Shown here in pieces: positions 1-6,334 of a stretch of 6,985 bases of DNA; the first letter of the stretch is position 1; the number at the start of each line of letters is the position of its first letter. Source of the stretch: Alterinioella sp963975135 (GTDB taxonomy: Bacteria > Pseudomonadota > Alphaproteobacteria > Rhodobacterales > Rhodobacteraceae); assembly GCA_963975135.1 (NCBI GenBank), contig CAXBGQ010000167.1, positions 1-6,985 on the forward strand, in the 5' to 3' direction. A program made the translations under genes and the position numbers. A model generated the notes under the pieces. The model ran no database searches, had not been told where the DNA came from, and saw only the letters and a program-made list of their open reading frames with translations.

Positions 1-1438
1 CCGCCCCCCCGTTCAGAAGGTCATCGCCAGACCCGCCAAGCAGAGTGTCGTTGCCTGCATTGCCCGATATCGTGTTGTTTGCGTCATTGCCGATGACTTG
101 GTCATTCCCAGACCCGGCGACGTAATTTTCGATTACCGTGCCGCGTGCGAGAACGACATTTCCGATGCGTCCAAACGTGTCCCAGATGCCTTCCGCATTC
201 AGATCGACACTCTGGTCTGTAGTATCCGTGCTGAAATCGACCGTATCGGTGCCGCTCCGGTCGAAGAGGGTCAGCGCGACAGGCCCGTCGCCATAGTAAT
301 TTTCGGGTTCCTGATTTATCAGCATCGCATCGAACAACACGCCCAGATAGCCACCGATGGTCTGGCCGACACCATAGACCGTGTTGCCGGCGGTGTCGGA
401 ATTGTTGTCCGGCGCGCCGTAAAGATTCTGAATCGCCAGAATATCGGCGATCATCGCCGTGGCCGGCAGGCCGTAGCTGGCATTCACGAAGGTGTTCTCG
501 GTTTGCGAGAAATAGGACATGAGCGAGACCTGATAGCTGTCATTGGCATAGGTCTCGTCCACGCCATAGGTGGCCGCGCCGTTGTAGTCGCCCTGATGGC
601 CGAGCCCGAGCGCATGACCAAGCTCATGCAGATAGGTCGAGAAGGAATAATCGTCGATCTGGGTGCCATAGGTATTCAACCAGGTGGTTGAGACATTGAC
701 GATGGCCGATTGGGTGGTGCCGCCGATCGCGTAATAACTGGAGTAGGCCCCAGGCTGATTGTCGGTAAAGGTGATCTGGGCCGATCCGCTGATCTCGGAA
801 AATTGGATATCGGCCACCCGCTCCCAAGCCTCCATTGCCCATCGGGCAAGGCGCTGCCCCTCGGCCGACAGGGCGGTGATGTTGACGGTGATGACATTGC
901 TGATGGAGGTGTCGAACGTATGGCGCGCTCCGCCATTGTCGTTCCAGTAGCCATCGGTGAGATAGGCGGCCAGTTGGTCCAGCGATCCGGGGGAACTGGC
1001 CGCGGCTGTGTCCACCGTGATCTGATAGTTGCCCTGGCCCGTATCGCCATAGGCCCGTGCGCTGATGAAATAGGTCTCGGTGCTGGACGGCGTATAGATG
1101 ATCCGGGAATTGTAGCCGCTGCCGCCATCGTCGTTGAAGGCCACCTGCGTGCCACTGGCATCATATAGCCGCAGATACGGATCAGAAAGCGCGCCCACGC
1201 CGCTGCCAAACAGGTTGATCTCATAGCTGGAGCCCGCCTGCAGTGTCACTGCAACCCAGTCATCATCTCCCACCGTCTGCAAAGCGCCGGAGAAGCTGTC
1301 GCCTACCGCCATCGCGTTCAGGGTCGTGAGGTCGGCCGGAGAGGACTCAATCTCGACAATCGCGGCAGCCTGCACGCCGAGCGTGTAAAGGCTCCGCTCT
1401 GTATCGAAGGGACGAAATGCAGTGCTGATGGGTGGCAT
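1..1438 (-). CDS. Serralysin-like RTX zinc metalloprotease (peptidase M10 family), C-terminus cut by window edge
   Basis: Predicted secreted, calcium-dependent zinc endopeptidase; 479 residues are visible and the frame stays open to the left edge. Domains in order: residues about 45-143 resemble a bacterial pre-peptidase C-terminal (PPC) beta-sandwich (GDDDWVAVTL, DPYLRLYDASG); about 150-340 is the metzincin protease with zinc motif HELGHALGLGH at 271-281 (ligands His271, His275, His281; catalytic Glu272) and Met-turn SLMSYF with Met307 and Tyr309; about 340-440 is a serralysin C-terminal lead-in (SGTDTVDFS, ARGTVIEN); RTX nonapeptides start at 442. The start is ATG at 1438: an in-frame TAA lies two codons upstream, and GAGGG (1450-1454) lies 11 nt before it. 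There is no N-terminal signal peptide, which fits type I secretion through a C-terminal signal lying outside the window. The N-terminal PPC domain is unusual against classical serralysins, where the protease comes first. It lies downstream of a small exported protein and is probably co-transcribed. Family call is firm; substrate is unknown. Confidence 0.93.
   Translation of the reverse strand, partial: MPPISTAFRPFDTERSLYTLGVQAAAIVEIESSPADLTTLNAMAVGDSFSGALQTVGDDDWVAVTLQAGSSYEINLFGSGVGALSDPYLRLYDASGTQVAFNDDGGSGYNSRIIYTPSSTETYFISARAYGDTGQGNYQITVDTAAASSPGSLDQLAAYLTDGYWNDNGGARHTFDTSISNVITVNITALSAEGQRLARWAMEAWERVADIQFSEISGSAQITFTDNQPGAYSSYYAIGGTTQSAIVNVSTTWLNTYGTQIDDYSFSTYLHELGHALGLGHQGDYNGAATYGVDETYANDSYQVSLMSYFSQTENTFVNASYGLPATAMIADILAIQNLYGAPDNNSDTAGNTVYGVGQTIGGYLGVLFDAMLINQEPENYYGDGPVALTLFDRSGTDTVDFSTDTTDQSVDLNAEGIWDTFGRIGNVVLARGTVIENYVAGSGNDQVIGNDANNTISGNAGNDTLLGGSGDDLLNGGA
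8..115 (-). repeat. RTX calcium-binding nonapeptide repeats encoded in the protease
   Basis: Four consecutive nine-residue units are encoded (protease residues 442-477): GSGNDQVIG, NDANNTISG, NAGNDTLLG and GSGDDLLNG, followed by GA before the window ends. Units 1, 3 and 4 fit the RTX consensus GGxGxDxUx; unit 2 is degenerate (N in place of the Asp). In RTX proteins such repeats bind calcium and fold into a parallel beta roll after export by a type I ABC transporter. More repeats and the secretion signal are expected to the left of position 1. Confidence 0.9.
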
Positions 1439-1479
1439 GGGTTAAAGAGCCCTCATACGGTCAGGTATCGGGACGGTGT

Positions 1480-1875
1480 CTAGGGAAGACTTGTGGCCTG
1501 AGTGAGACCAGCCGCGATAAAATCATACTGCACCGGGCCGAGGATGGTATCAAGAAATCCGAACTCAACCGATGGGCCGCGCCTGCGCCCATCCGCACCT
1601 TGCCATTCAAGATAGGCGGTGACGTGATCGGGGCGCAGATCTTCGACGATGAGAACGAGCTGCAATCCTGCGCCGCGTGCGATGATCTCAGGCCTGTTTT
1701 GTAGGGCATGGCAGAGCCCGGCGAGATGGATTTCGCTGCCCGGTTGCGCGCCGCGCGGAAGAGCGCGGCATTCAATCAGGGATAGGGGGGCGGATGCCAT
1801 GGAAGAGGTGCCTGCCAGACCCAGGAAAGCCGCCAGCCCAAGGCTGATCAGATTGACTGCCATTACCTGGTGCAT
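1480..1875 (-). CDS. Small Sec-exported protein of unknown family, upstream of the protease
   Basis: I do not recognise the family. The 131-residue product has a clear signal peptide: hydrophobic core about residues 8-22 and an ASA site before Pro30, giving a mature protein of about 102 residues. The mature part has two cysteines (Cys36 and Cys55) that could form a disulfide in the periplasm. A probable beta-rich middle follows (LQLVLIVEDL, VTAYLEWQG), then GRRRGPSVEFGF and a C-terminal amphipathic stretch ending TSLP. No membrane segment remains after cleavage and there is no lipobox. The start at 1875 is supported by GGGAG on the minus strand 8 nt upstream; Met5 is a possible alternative. 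It ends 41 bp before the protease start, so an operon is likely. Size, export and position recall serralysin inhibitors of the Inh/AprI family, but I see no sequence match to them, so that role is only a hypothesis. A secretion accessory or unrelated periplasmic protein is equally possible. Confidence 0.72.
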   Translation of the reverse strand: MHQVMAVNLISLGLAAFLGLAGTSSMASAPLSLIECRALPRGAQPGSEIHLAGLCHALQNRPEIIARGAGLQLVLIVEDLRPDHVTAYLEWQGADGRRRGPSVEFGFLDTILGPVQYDFIAAGLTQATSLP

Positions 1876-1883
1876 GCGTGGAT

Positions 1884-1888
1884 CTCCC
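1884..1888 (-). promoter_or_regulatory. Ribosome binding site of the small exported protein
   Basis: On the minus strand GGGAG sits 8 nt before the ATG at 1875. This supports that start over the downstream in-frame Met5 codon and supports the small unknown gene being real. A run of seven A (minus strand, 1894-1900) lies just upstream in the probable leader. Confidence 0.6.
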
Positions 1889-1975
1889 GCCCCTTTTTTT
1901 AGGCATCCTTATGGCCGTAATCCGGTCGAAAAGACCATGTGGTATGCATCGCGGCAGAGGATATCGGCGACATTT

Positions 1976-1985
1976 CGCATATGCG
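1976..1985. promoter_or_regulatory. Perfect 10-bp palindrome, possible operator
   Basis: The sequence CGCATATGCG is a perfect palindrome, 91 bp upstream of the small-protein start (minus strand) and 167 bp upstream of the CapD-like gene start. Symmetric sites in divergent promoters often bind dimeric regulators. The binding function is inference; a 10-bp palindrome can occur by chance, and I do not match it to a named regulator. Confidence 0.3.
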
Positions 1986-2000
1986 GCGCGTTTCATTTGT

Positions 2001-2016
2001 GCCGCAAAGCCGCAAC
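2001..2016 (+). repeat. Tandem 8-mer direct repeat GCCGCAA(A/C)
   Basis: Two adjacent copies, GCCGCAAA and GCCGCAAC, differ only in their last base. They sit between the palindrome and the hairpin in the divergent intergenic region. They could be a regulator half-site pair, but a two-copy 8-mer is weak evidence. CGCGT (1987-1991) and ACGCG (2017-2021) also flank the repeat as an inverted pair. Confidence 0.3.
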
Positions 2017-2078
2017 ACGCGACCTTGACGCCAAGTAGTTTTCAGCAAGACCACGTTTCCGCATTTCAAGCGCGAAAA

Positions 2079-2100
2079 CTGCCCGGGTTCCTCCGGGCGG
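2079..2100 (+). other. GC-rich hairpin in the upstream region of the CapD-like gene
   Basis: Arms GCCCGG (2081-2086) and CCGGGC (2093-2098) pair perfectly around a 6-nt loop; one G-T and one C-G pair extend the stem to 8 bp. A short C4T4 tract follows at 2105-2112. The gap after the stem and the short T run make an intrinsic terminator unconvincing. It could be a leader structure if transcription starts upstream, or a DNA site next to the promoter candidate. Confidence 0.35.
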
Positions 2101-2128
2101 TGGACCCCTTTTGTAGAGAGTTTATTAA
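2101..2128 (+). promoter_or_regulatory. Weak sigma70-like promoter candidate for the polysaccharide genes
   Basis: TGGACC (2101-2106) as -35 and TATTAA (2123-2128) as -10 are separated by 16 bp; each matches four of six consensus positions. The predicted start would be near 2135, leaving a leader of only about 18 nt. The surrounding AT-rich patch (TTTATTAACTAA) stands out from the GC-rich background. Alphaproteobacterial promoters deviate from consensus, so this is only a candidate. Confidence 0.25.
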
Positions 2129-2152
2129 CTAAGAGACGGTTATGGCAGTGGG

Positions 2153-4069
2153 ATGCTAAAATTCGTGAAATCTCTGACCCGTCGCCAAAAGCGCAACACG
2201 CTCCTGCTGGTCGACCTGCTGTTGCTGCCGCTGGCGATGGTCTTTGCTTTCGGAATTCAAACCGCGCCGCTGAGCCCGATGGACACGCTGCGTCTGCTGC
2301 TGCCGATCCTGCCTTACATGATCGTCATTGCTACGGGCCTTGCCCTCTGGCTTGGTATTCCGCAGATCCAACTCACTGCCTATGAAGGCCGCGCCGTGGC
2401 CAGGACCGGTCTCTTTGCGGTCTATCTTGGCAGCGCGATGGCGGGCTTAAGCTGGCTGTTCGGACTGACCCTGGCACCGGGCATCTTCGTGGTCTTCGGG
2501 ATCGGCTTTTTCCTGTTTTCCGCGATCAGCCGGGTGTTGCTCTACCAGATCGTGACCGCCATTTACCGGCGTGAAAGCCCGCGCAGCCGGGTGCTGATCT
2601 ACGGGGCCGGGACCACCGGCACACAGCTGGCCTCGGCATTGCGCAGCCATGAGGGCATCGATCCGGTGGCCTTCGTCGATGACAACACCGCCCTGCAGGG
2701 GGTGCTGATCGCGGGGCTGCCGGTCTATACCCCCGCCCGCATCGCCCGTATCGCCGAGGAAAAGCGCATCAGCCGGGTGCTATTGGCGATCCCCTCGCTC
2801 AGCCAGCCGAAACAGGCGCAGATCGCGCGCCGGTTGCAGGCCATGGGGCTGGAGGTGCAGAGCCTGCCCTCCTTTGCGCAGCTGATCGGCGAAGAGCCGC
2901 TTTTGAACAAACTGACGCCGGTGAAGCCGGCGCGTTTCCTGGGTCGGGCACAGGCGGTGACCTCGCTTGGCGACGATTGCGCCAGCTACGCCGACCGGGT
3001 GGTGCTGATTTCGGGGGCGGGGGGCTCGATCGGGTCGGAACTGGCGCGTCAGGTATTGGCCTGCCACCCGGCAAAGCTGCTGCTTTATGAACTCAATGAA
3101 CTGGCGCTTTACAATATCGAGATGGAACTGCGCCCGCTGGCCGAGGACGGCAAGGTGGCGCTGGTGCCGGTTCTGGGCTCGGTCATCGATCCGCGCCAGG
3201 TGCGCCAGGTGCTGACCGACCACGGCGTTCAGGTGGTGGTTCATGCCGCCGCCTATAAGCATGTGCCGCTGGTAGAGGCGAACCCTATATCGGGGCTCGC
3301 CAATAACGTGCTTGGCACCCAGACTCTGGCACGCGAGGCCGAAAGTGCCGGTGTCGAGCGCTTTATTCTGATCTCATCGGACAAGGCAGTGCGTCCGGCC
3401 TCGGTGATGGGAGCATCAAAGCGGTTCGCCGAGATGGTGGTTCAGGATCTGGCGGCGCGGGCCGGGGGCACGGTCTTCACCATGGTGCGCTTTGGCAATG
3501 TGCTTGGCTCATCGGGTTCGGTGGTGCCGCTGTTTCAGGAACAGATCAGCCGCGGTGGCCCGGTCACCGTGACCGACCCCGATGTGATGCGCTATTTCAT
3601 GACCGTGCGCGAGGCGGTGCATCTGGTGCTGCGCGCCGGGGCAATGGCGACGGGCGGCGAGGTCTTTGTGCTGGATATGGGCGAGGAAGTTTCGATCCTG
3701 CACCTGGCCCGCCAGGTCATTGAAAGCGCGGGCTACAGCGTGAGCGATGAGGCCAATCCCGACGGCGATATCTCGATCGAGATCACCGGGCTCAGACCCG
3801 GCGAAAAGCTGCGCGAGGAACTGACGCTGAGCGGCGAACGCCTGACCACCGCACATCCCAAGATTTTCTGCGCCCGTGAAGCCCATCTGTCGGAGATCGA
3901 GGTCGCTTCGGCCCTGCGCGGCCTGCGCGAGGCCTTCGCCGCAGGCAGCCAGGAAGCGGCGCTGGCCGTGATTGATCGCTGGATTGAAGGCCGTGACACC
4001 ACCAGCAACCCCGCGATCTGGGATAGCGCCGGTAAAGATGCCGGGGGCGTGGCCCACACTGTCACCTGA
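2153..4069 (+). CDS. Membrane-bound nucleotide-sugar 4,6-dehydratase/epimerase, CapD/WbpM/PglF-type polysaccharide biosynthesis protein
   Basis: The 638-residue protein is of the long form of this family, acting at the inner membrane on UDP-sugars (typically UDP-GlcNAc to its 4-keto-6-deoxy product) for capsule, exopolysaccharide or glycan precursors. Four hydrophobic segments lie at about 15-36, 46-68, 84-106 and 109-136. A first nucleotide-binding fold begins at GAGTTG (151-156). The catalytic short-chain-dehydrogenase-type domain begins at ISGAGGSIGSEL (286-297), followed by HAAAYKHVPLVE (364-375), ISSDKAVRP (407-415) with Ser409-Asp410-Lys411 at the catalytic place, VMGASKR (418-424), RFGNVLGSSGSVVP (446-459) and GLRPGEKLREEL (546-557). 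An Asp-Lys pair instead of the Tyr-Lys of ordinary epimerases is typical of the dehydratase branch. ATG 2153 gives the usual short basic N-terminus before the first membrane helix; GAGACGG (2133-2139) is a distant ribosome site. It precedes yjbH by 99 bp on the same strand. Exact substrate cannot be read from sequence. Confidence 0.94.
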   Translation: MLKFVKSLTRRQKRNTLLLVDLLLLPLAMVFAFGIQTAPLSPMDTLRLLLPILPYMIVIATGLALWLGIPQIQLTAYEGRAVARTGLFAVYLGSAMAGLSWLFGLTLAPGIFVVFGIGFFLFSAISRVLLYQIVTAIYRRESPRSRVLIYGAGTTGTQLASALRSHEGIDPVAFVDDNTALQGVLIAGLPVYTPARIARIAEEKRISRVLLAIPSLSQPKQAQIARRLQAMGLEVQSLPSFAQLIGEEPLLNKLTPVKPARFLGRAQAVTSLGDDCASYADRVVLISGAGGSIGSELARQVLACHPAKLLLYELNELALYNIEMELRPLAEDGKVALVPVLGSVIDPRQVRQVLTDHGVQVVVHAAAYKHVPLVEANPISGLANNVLGTQTLAREAESAGVERFILISSDKAVRPASVMGASKRFAEMVVQDLAARAGGTVFTMVRFGNVLGSSGSVVPLFQEQISRGGPVTVTDPDVMRYFMTVREAVHLVLRAGAMATGGEVFVLDMGEEVSILHLARQVIESAGYSVSDEANPDGDISIEITGLRPGEKLREELTLSGERLTTAHPKIFCAREAHLSEIEVASALRGLREAFAAGSQEAALAVIDRWIEGRDTTSNPAIWDSAGKDAGGVAHTVT

Positions 4070-4096
4070 ATGACGCCTCATAGCATTTTCATATAG

Positions 4097-4130
4097 CCGT
4101 CACAGGGGCCGCTTGATCCGCCTGAGACGG
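4097..4130 (+). other. Imperfect hairpin between the CapD-like gene and yjbH
   Basis: CCGTCACAGG (4097-4106) can pair with CCTGAGACGG (4121-4130): nine pairs with one A-A mismatch. Two further G-C pairs across a single-base bulge leave a 9-nt loop. No T run follows, so it is not a typical intrinsic terminator. It lies 28 to 61 nt downstream of the CapD-like stop and 38 nt before the yjbH start. Plausible roles are a processing or stability element that tunes expression between the two genes; this is inference. Confidence 0.4.
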
Positions 4131-4153
4131 TCGTGGACTAAGGGCGAAAAACC

Positions 4154-4159
4154 AGGAGG
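4154..4159 (+). promoter_or_regulatory. Strong Shine-Dalgarno that selects the GTG start of yjbH
   Basis: AGGAGG lies 9 nt before GTG 4169. The in-frame ATG at 4196 has only a weaker GGACAGG (4184-4190) in front. This favours the GTG start, giving nine extra residues before the basic end of the signal peptide. Confidence 0.65.
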
Positions 4160-4168
4160 CACCCGAGC

Positions 4169-6334
4169 GTGCAGAGGGCAGCAGGACAGGGCAGGATGAC
4201 ACGGCGCTTTTGGGGGCTTTGTGTGGTTGTCGCGCTGGTGATGGGCAGCGGTTTGCCGGGTCTGGCCGACACGCTTGGCTATCGGCTCGCGGGGCCGCGC
4301 ACGACGCTCAATTTCTATGGCTCGGCCGGGCTGATCGACATACCCTCGGCGCAGATCATGCCCGATGGCGAATTTTCCACCACGATCTCGCATTTCGGCG
4401 GTATCACCCGCAACACGCTGAGCTTTCAGATCACCCCGCGCCTGTCGGGCTCGTTCCGCTATGCCGCGACCGAAGGGCTGAATCTGGCCGGATTCGAGAC
4501 TTATTTCGACCGCAGCTTCGATCTGCGCTACCAGATCCTGCAACAGCGCGAAGGCGGCTGGTGGCCCTCGGTCGCCATCGGATTGCAGGATTTTGTCGGC
4601 ACCGGGATCTATGCCGGGGAATACATCGTGGCCAGCCGCAGCTTTGGCGACAGCCTGACGGTGACAGGCGGCATCGGGTGGGGCCGGCTTGGCAGCTACA
4701 ATTCCTTTGCCTCGCCGTTTTCCGACACCCGGCCCGCCTTTGTCCCCGGCAGCACCGGCGGGCAGTTTTCGGTCGATCAGTGGTTCCGCGGCCCGGCGGC
4801 GTTTTTTGGCGGCATCGAGTGGCAGCCCACAGACCGCCTGGGCTTTACGGTGGAATATTCCTCGGATGCCTATGTGACCGAAACCGCGCAAGGCGTGTTC
4901 AACCGCCGGTCACCGTGGAATTTCGGCGTCGATTATCAGGTCAACCCGTCGCTGCGCATGGGGGCCTATTACATGTATGGCTCCGAGGTCGGGGTTAATT
5001 TCGCCTTTTCCTTCAACCCGGCCCGCCCGCCTGTCACGCCCTCGCACCGGCCCATCCCCGAGCCGCTGGCGCTGCGCCCGTCGCGCGCTGATGCGCCCGA
5101 TCTCTGGACCACCGCGTGGCTGGCCGACCCTGAGGCGCGTCCGGGCCTTGGCCGTCGTCTGTCCGAGGGGCTGGAGGCGCAAGGACAGCAGTTGCGCGCC
5201 TTCAACCTGGGGGCCGATACGGTCGAGATCCGCATCGAGAACACCCGCTATTCCGCCGTGGCGCAGGCTCTGGGCCGGTCGGCCCGGGTCATGGCCGAAG
5301 TGCTGCCGCCCTCGGTCGAAACCTTTCGCATCACGCTGATGGATGATGGGCTGGCGGTCTCGACCCGGACCGTCCGCCGCTCGGATCTGGAGGCGCTGGA
5401 GCAGCGGCCCGATGCCGCCGAGGCGTTGCAGACCCTGGTGGGCCTCACTGCCGCCACGCCAACGCGCGAGGCCGATCTGGTCGAAGGGCTTTACCCGCAG
5501 TTCGACTGGTCGCTCCGGCCCTATACGCGGACCAGCTTCTTTGATCCCGACAATCCGGTCCTGATCGATCTGGGTCTGCGGCTCAGGGCGTCTTACGAGT
5601 TTCGCCCTGGCTGGCGGGTCGATGGCGCATTGACCACCCGGCTGGCGGGAAATCTGGACCGGGCGCGCAATTCGGCCTCGCAACTGCCGCCGGTGCGCAC
5701 CAGTTTTGCCAATTACGAACAGAATGATGGCGTGGTGATCGAGACGCTGACCCTCAGCCATGCCCGCAGCTTAGGCAACGATTTTTATGGCCGGGTGACC
5801 GTGGGCTATCTGGAACGCATGTATGGCGGTGTTTCGGCCGAGATCCTGTGGCGCCCGGTGACCAGCCGTCTGGCGCTTGGGGTCGAGGTCAATTACGTCA
5901 TGCAGCGTGATTATGACATGGGGGTGGGTTTCCGGGATTACGATGTCGTCACCGGCTTTGTCTCAGCCTATTACGACATGGAAGGCGGCTACCAGTTGCA
6001 AGTCGATGCCGGGCGCTATCTGGCGGGCGATTGGGGGGCGACCCTCACCGTCGATCGCGAGTTCCGCAATGGCTGGAGCGTGGGGGCCTTCCTGACGCTG
6101 ACCGATGTTTCGGCGGCCGAATTCGGCGAAGGCTCCTTCGACAAGGGCATCAGGTTCTCGATCCCGGTTTCCTGGTTCACCGGGCAACCAAGCCAGAGCA
6201 GCGTCGGCACCACGATCCGCCCGGTCACGCGCGATGGCGGGGCGCGGGTCAATGTGCCCGATCGGCTTTATGACCGGGTGCGTGAAGGCCATCTGGGCAA
6301 TATCGACGATCAATGGGCGCGGGTATGGCGATGA
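4169..6334 (+). CDS. yjbH: YjbH-family outer-membrane exopolysaccharide biosynthesis protein
   Basis: This 721-residue exported protein belongs to the YjbH/GfcD family (E. coli YjbH is of similar length), linked to production of extracellular polysaccharide. The signal peptide core spans about residues 14-27, with cleavage likely after GLA (31-33). The YjbH hallmark follows: LNFYGSAGLIDIPSA (47-61), then alternating amphipathic strands to about 283 (SFRYAATEGLN, DFVGTGIYAGEYIVASR, GGIGWGRLGS). A proline-rich linker (284-305) leads to a mixed domain at about 310-435, and a second strand-rich region runs about 440-670 (ASYEFRPGW, YLERMYGGVSAEILWRP). The basic tail ends QWARVWR. The two strand-rich regions fit two outer-membrane barrels joined by a periplasmic domain, which is inference. 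GTG 4169 is chosen for its AGGAGG; ATG 4196 is the alternative and also leaves a complete signal peptide. It overlaps yjbF by 4 nt, so the pair is translationally coupled. Confidence 0.93.
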   Translation: MQRAAGQGRMTRRFWGLCVVVALVMGSGLPGLADTLGYRLAGPRTTLNFYGSAGLIDIPSAQIMPDGEFSTTISHFGGITRNTLSFQITPRLSGSFRYAATEGLNLAGFETYFDRSFDLRYQILQQREGGWWPSVAIGLQDFVGTGIYAGEYIVASRSFGDSLTVTGGIGWGRLGSYNSFASPFSDTRPAFVPGSTGGQFSVDQWFRGPAAFFGGIEWQPTDRLGFTVEYSSDAYVTETAQGVFNRRSPWNFGVDYQVNPSLRMGAYYMYGSEVGVNFAFSFNPARPPVTPSHRPIPEPLALRPSRADAPDLWTTAWLADPEARPGLGRRLSEGLEAQGQQLRAFNLGADTVEIRIENTRYSAVAQALGRSARVMAEVLPPSVETFRITLMDDGLAVSTRTVRRSDLEALEQRPDAAEALQTLVGLTAATPTREADLVEGLYPQFDWSLRPYTRTSFFDPDNPVLIDLGLRLRASYEFRPGWRVDGALTTRLAGNLDRARNSASQLPPVRTSFANYEQNDGVVIETLTLSHARSLGNDFYGRVTVGYLERMYGGVSAEILWRPVTSRLALGVEVNYVMQRDYDMGVGFRDYDVVTGFVSAYYDMEGGYQLQVDAGRYLAGDWGATLTVDREFRNGWSVGAFLTLTDVSAAEFGEGSFDKGIRFSIPVSWFTGQPSQSSVGTTIRPVTRDGGARVNVPDRLYDRVREGHLGNIDDQWARVWR

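Larger units (their letters stand above)
1876..2152. other. Divergent intergenic regulatory region between protease and exopolysaccharide blocks
   Basis: These 277 bp separate the leftward small-protein/protease pair from the rightward polysaccharide genes. No convincing gene lies here: short open frames lack good start signals and recognisable protein character. It holds a seven-T run (1894-1900, + strand), a small inverted repeat GGTC-GAAAA-GACC (1924-1936), the palindrome at 1976-1985, the tandem 8-mer at 2001-2016, the hairpin at 2079-2100 and a weak promoter candidate at 2101-2128. An isolated TTGACG (2025-2030) has no acceptable -10 partner at the expected distance. Both transcription units should start from this segment, which is inferred from their orientation. 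Confidence 0.7.

Noticed and set aside
8..115. Short tandem DNA periodicity that could suggest a CRISPR-like or satellite repeat
   Set aside because: The period is 27 bp and in frame, encoding RTX nonapeptides; the nucleotide copies differ considerably.
98..1168. Long open frames on the + strand across the protease (98-691 and 710-1168)
   Set aside because: They are antisense to a frame with an intact zinc motif, Met-turn and RTX repeats. Their products are low-complexity Ile/Val/Gly/Arg-rich, as expected from the opposite strand of GC-rich coding DNA.
1894..1900. Seven-T run as an intrinsic terminator on the + strand
   Set aside because: No stem precedes it on the + strand and no + strand gene ends there. 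It is better seen as an A-rich leader of the minus-strand gene.
1432..2132. Plus-strand open frames at 1432-1704, 1649-2038 and 1878-2132
   Set aside because: They overlap the signal-peptide-bearing minus-strand gene or the intergenic region, have no clear ribosome site, and encode no recognisable protein.
3509..4081. Minus-strand open frame antisense to the 3' part of the CapD-like gene
   Set aside because: The sense frame carries all family motifs; the antisense product is His/Gln/Arg-rich shadow sequence.
4100..5761. Two long minus-strand open frames (4100-4891 and 4910-5761) opposite yjbH
   Set aside because: They are opposite-strand shadows of high-GC codon use. The yjbH frame is continuous with a signal peptide and family hallmarks.
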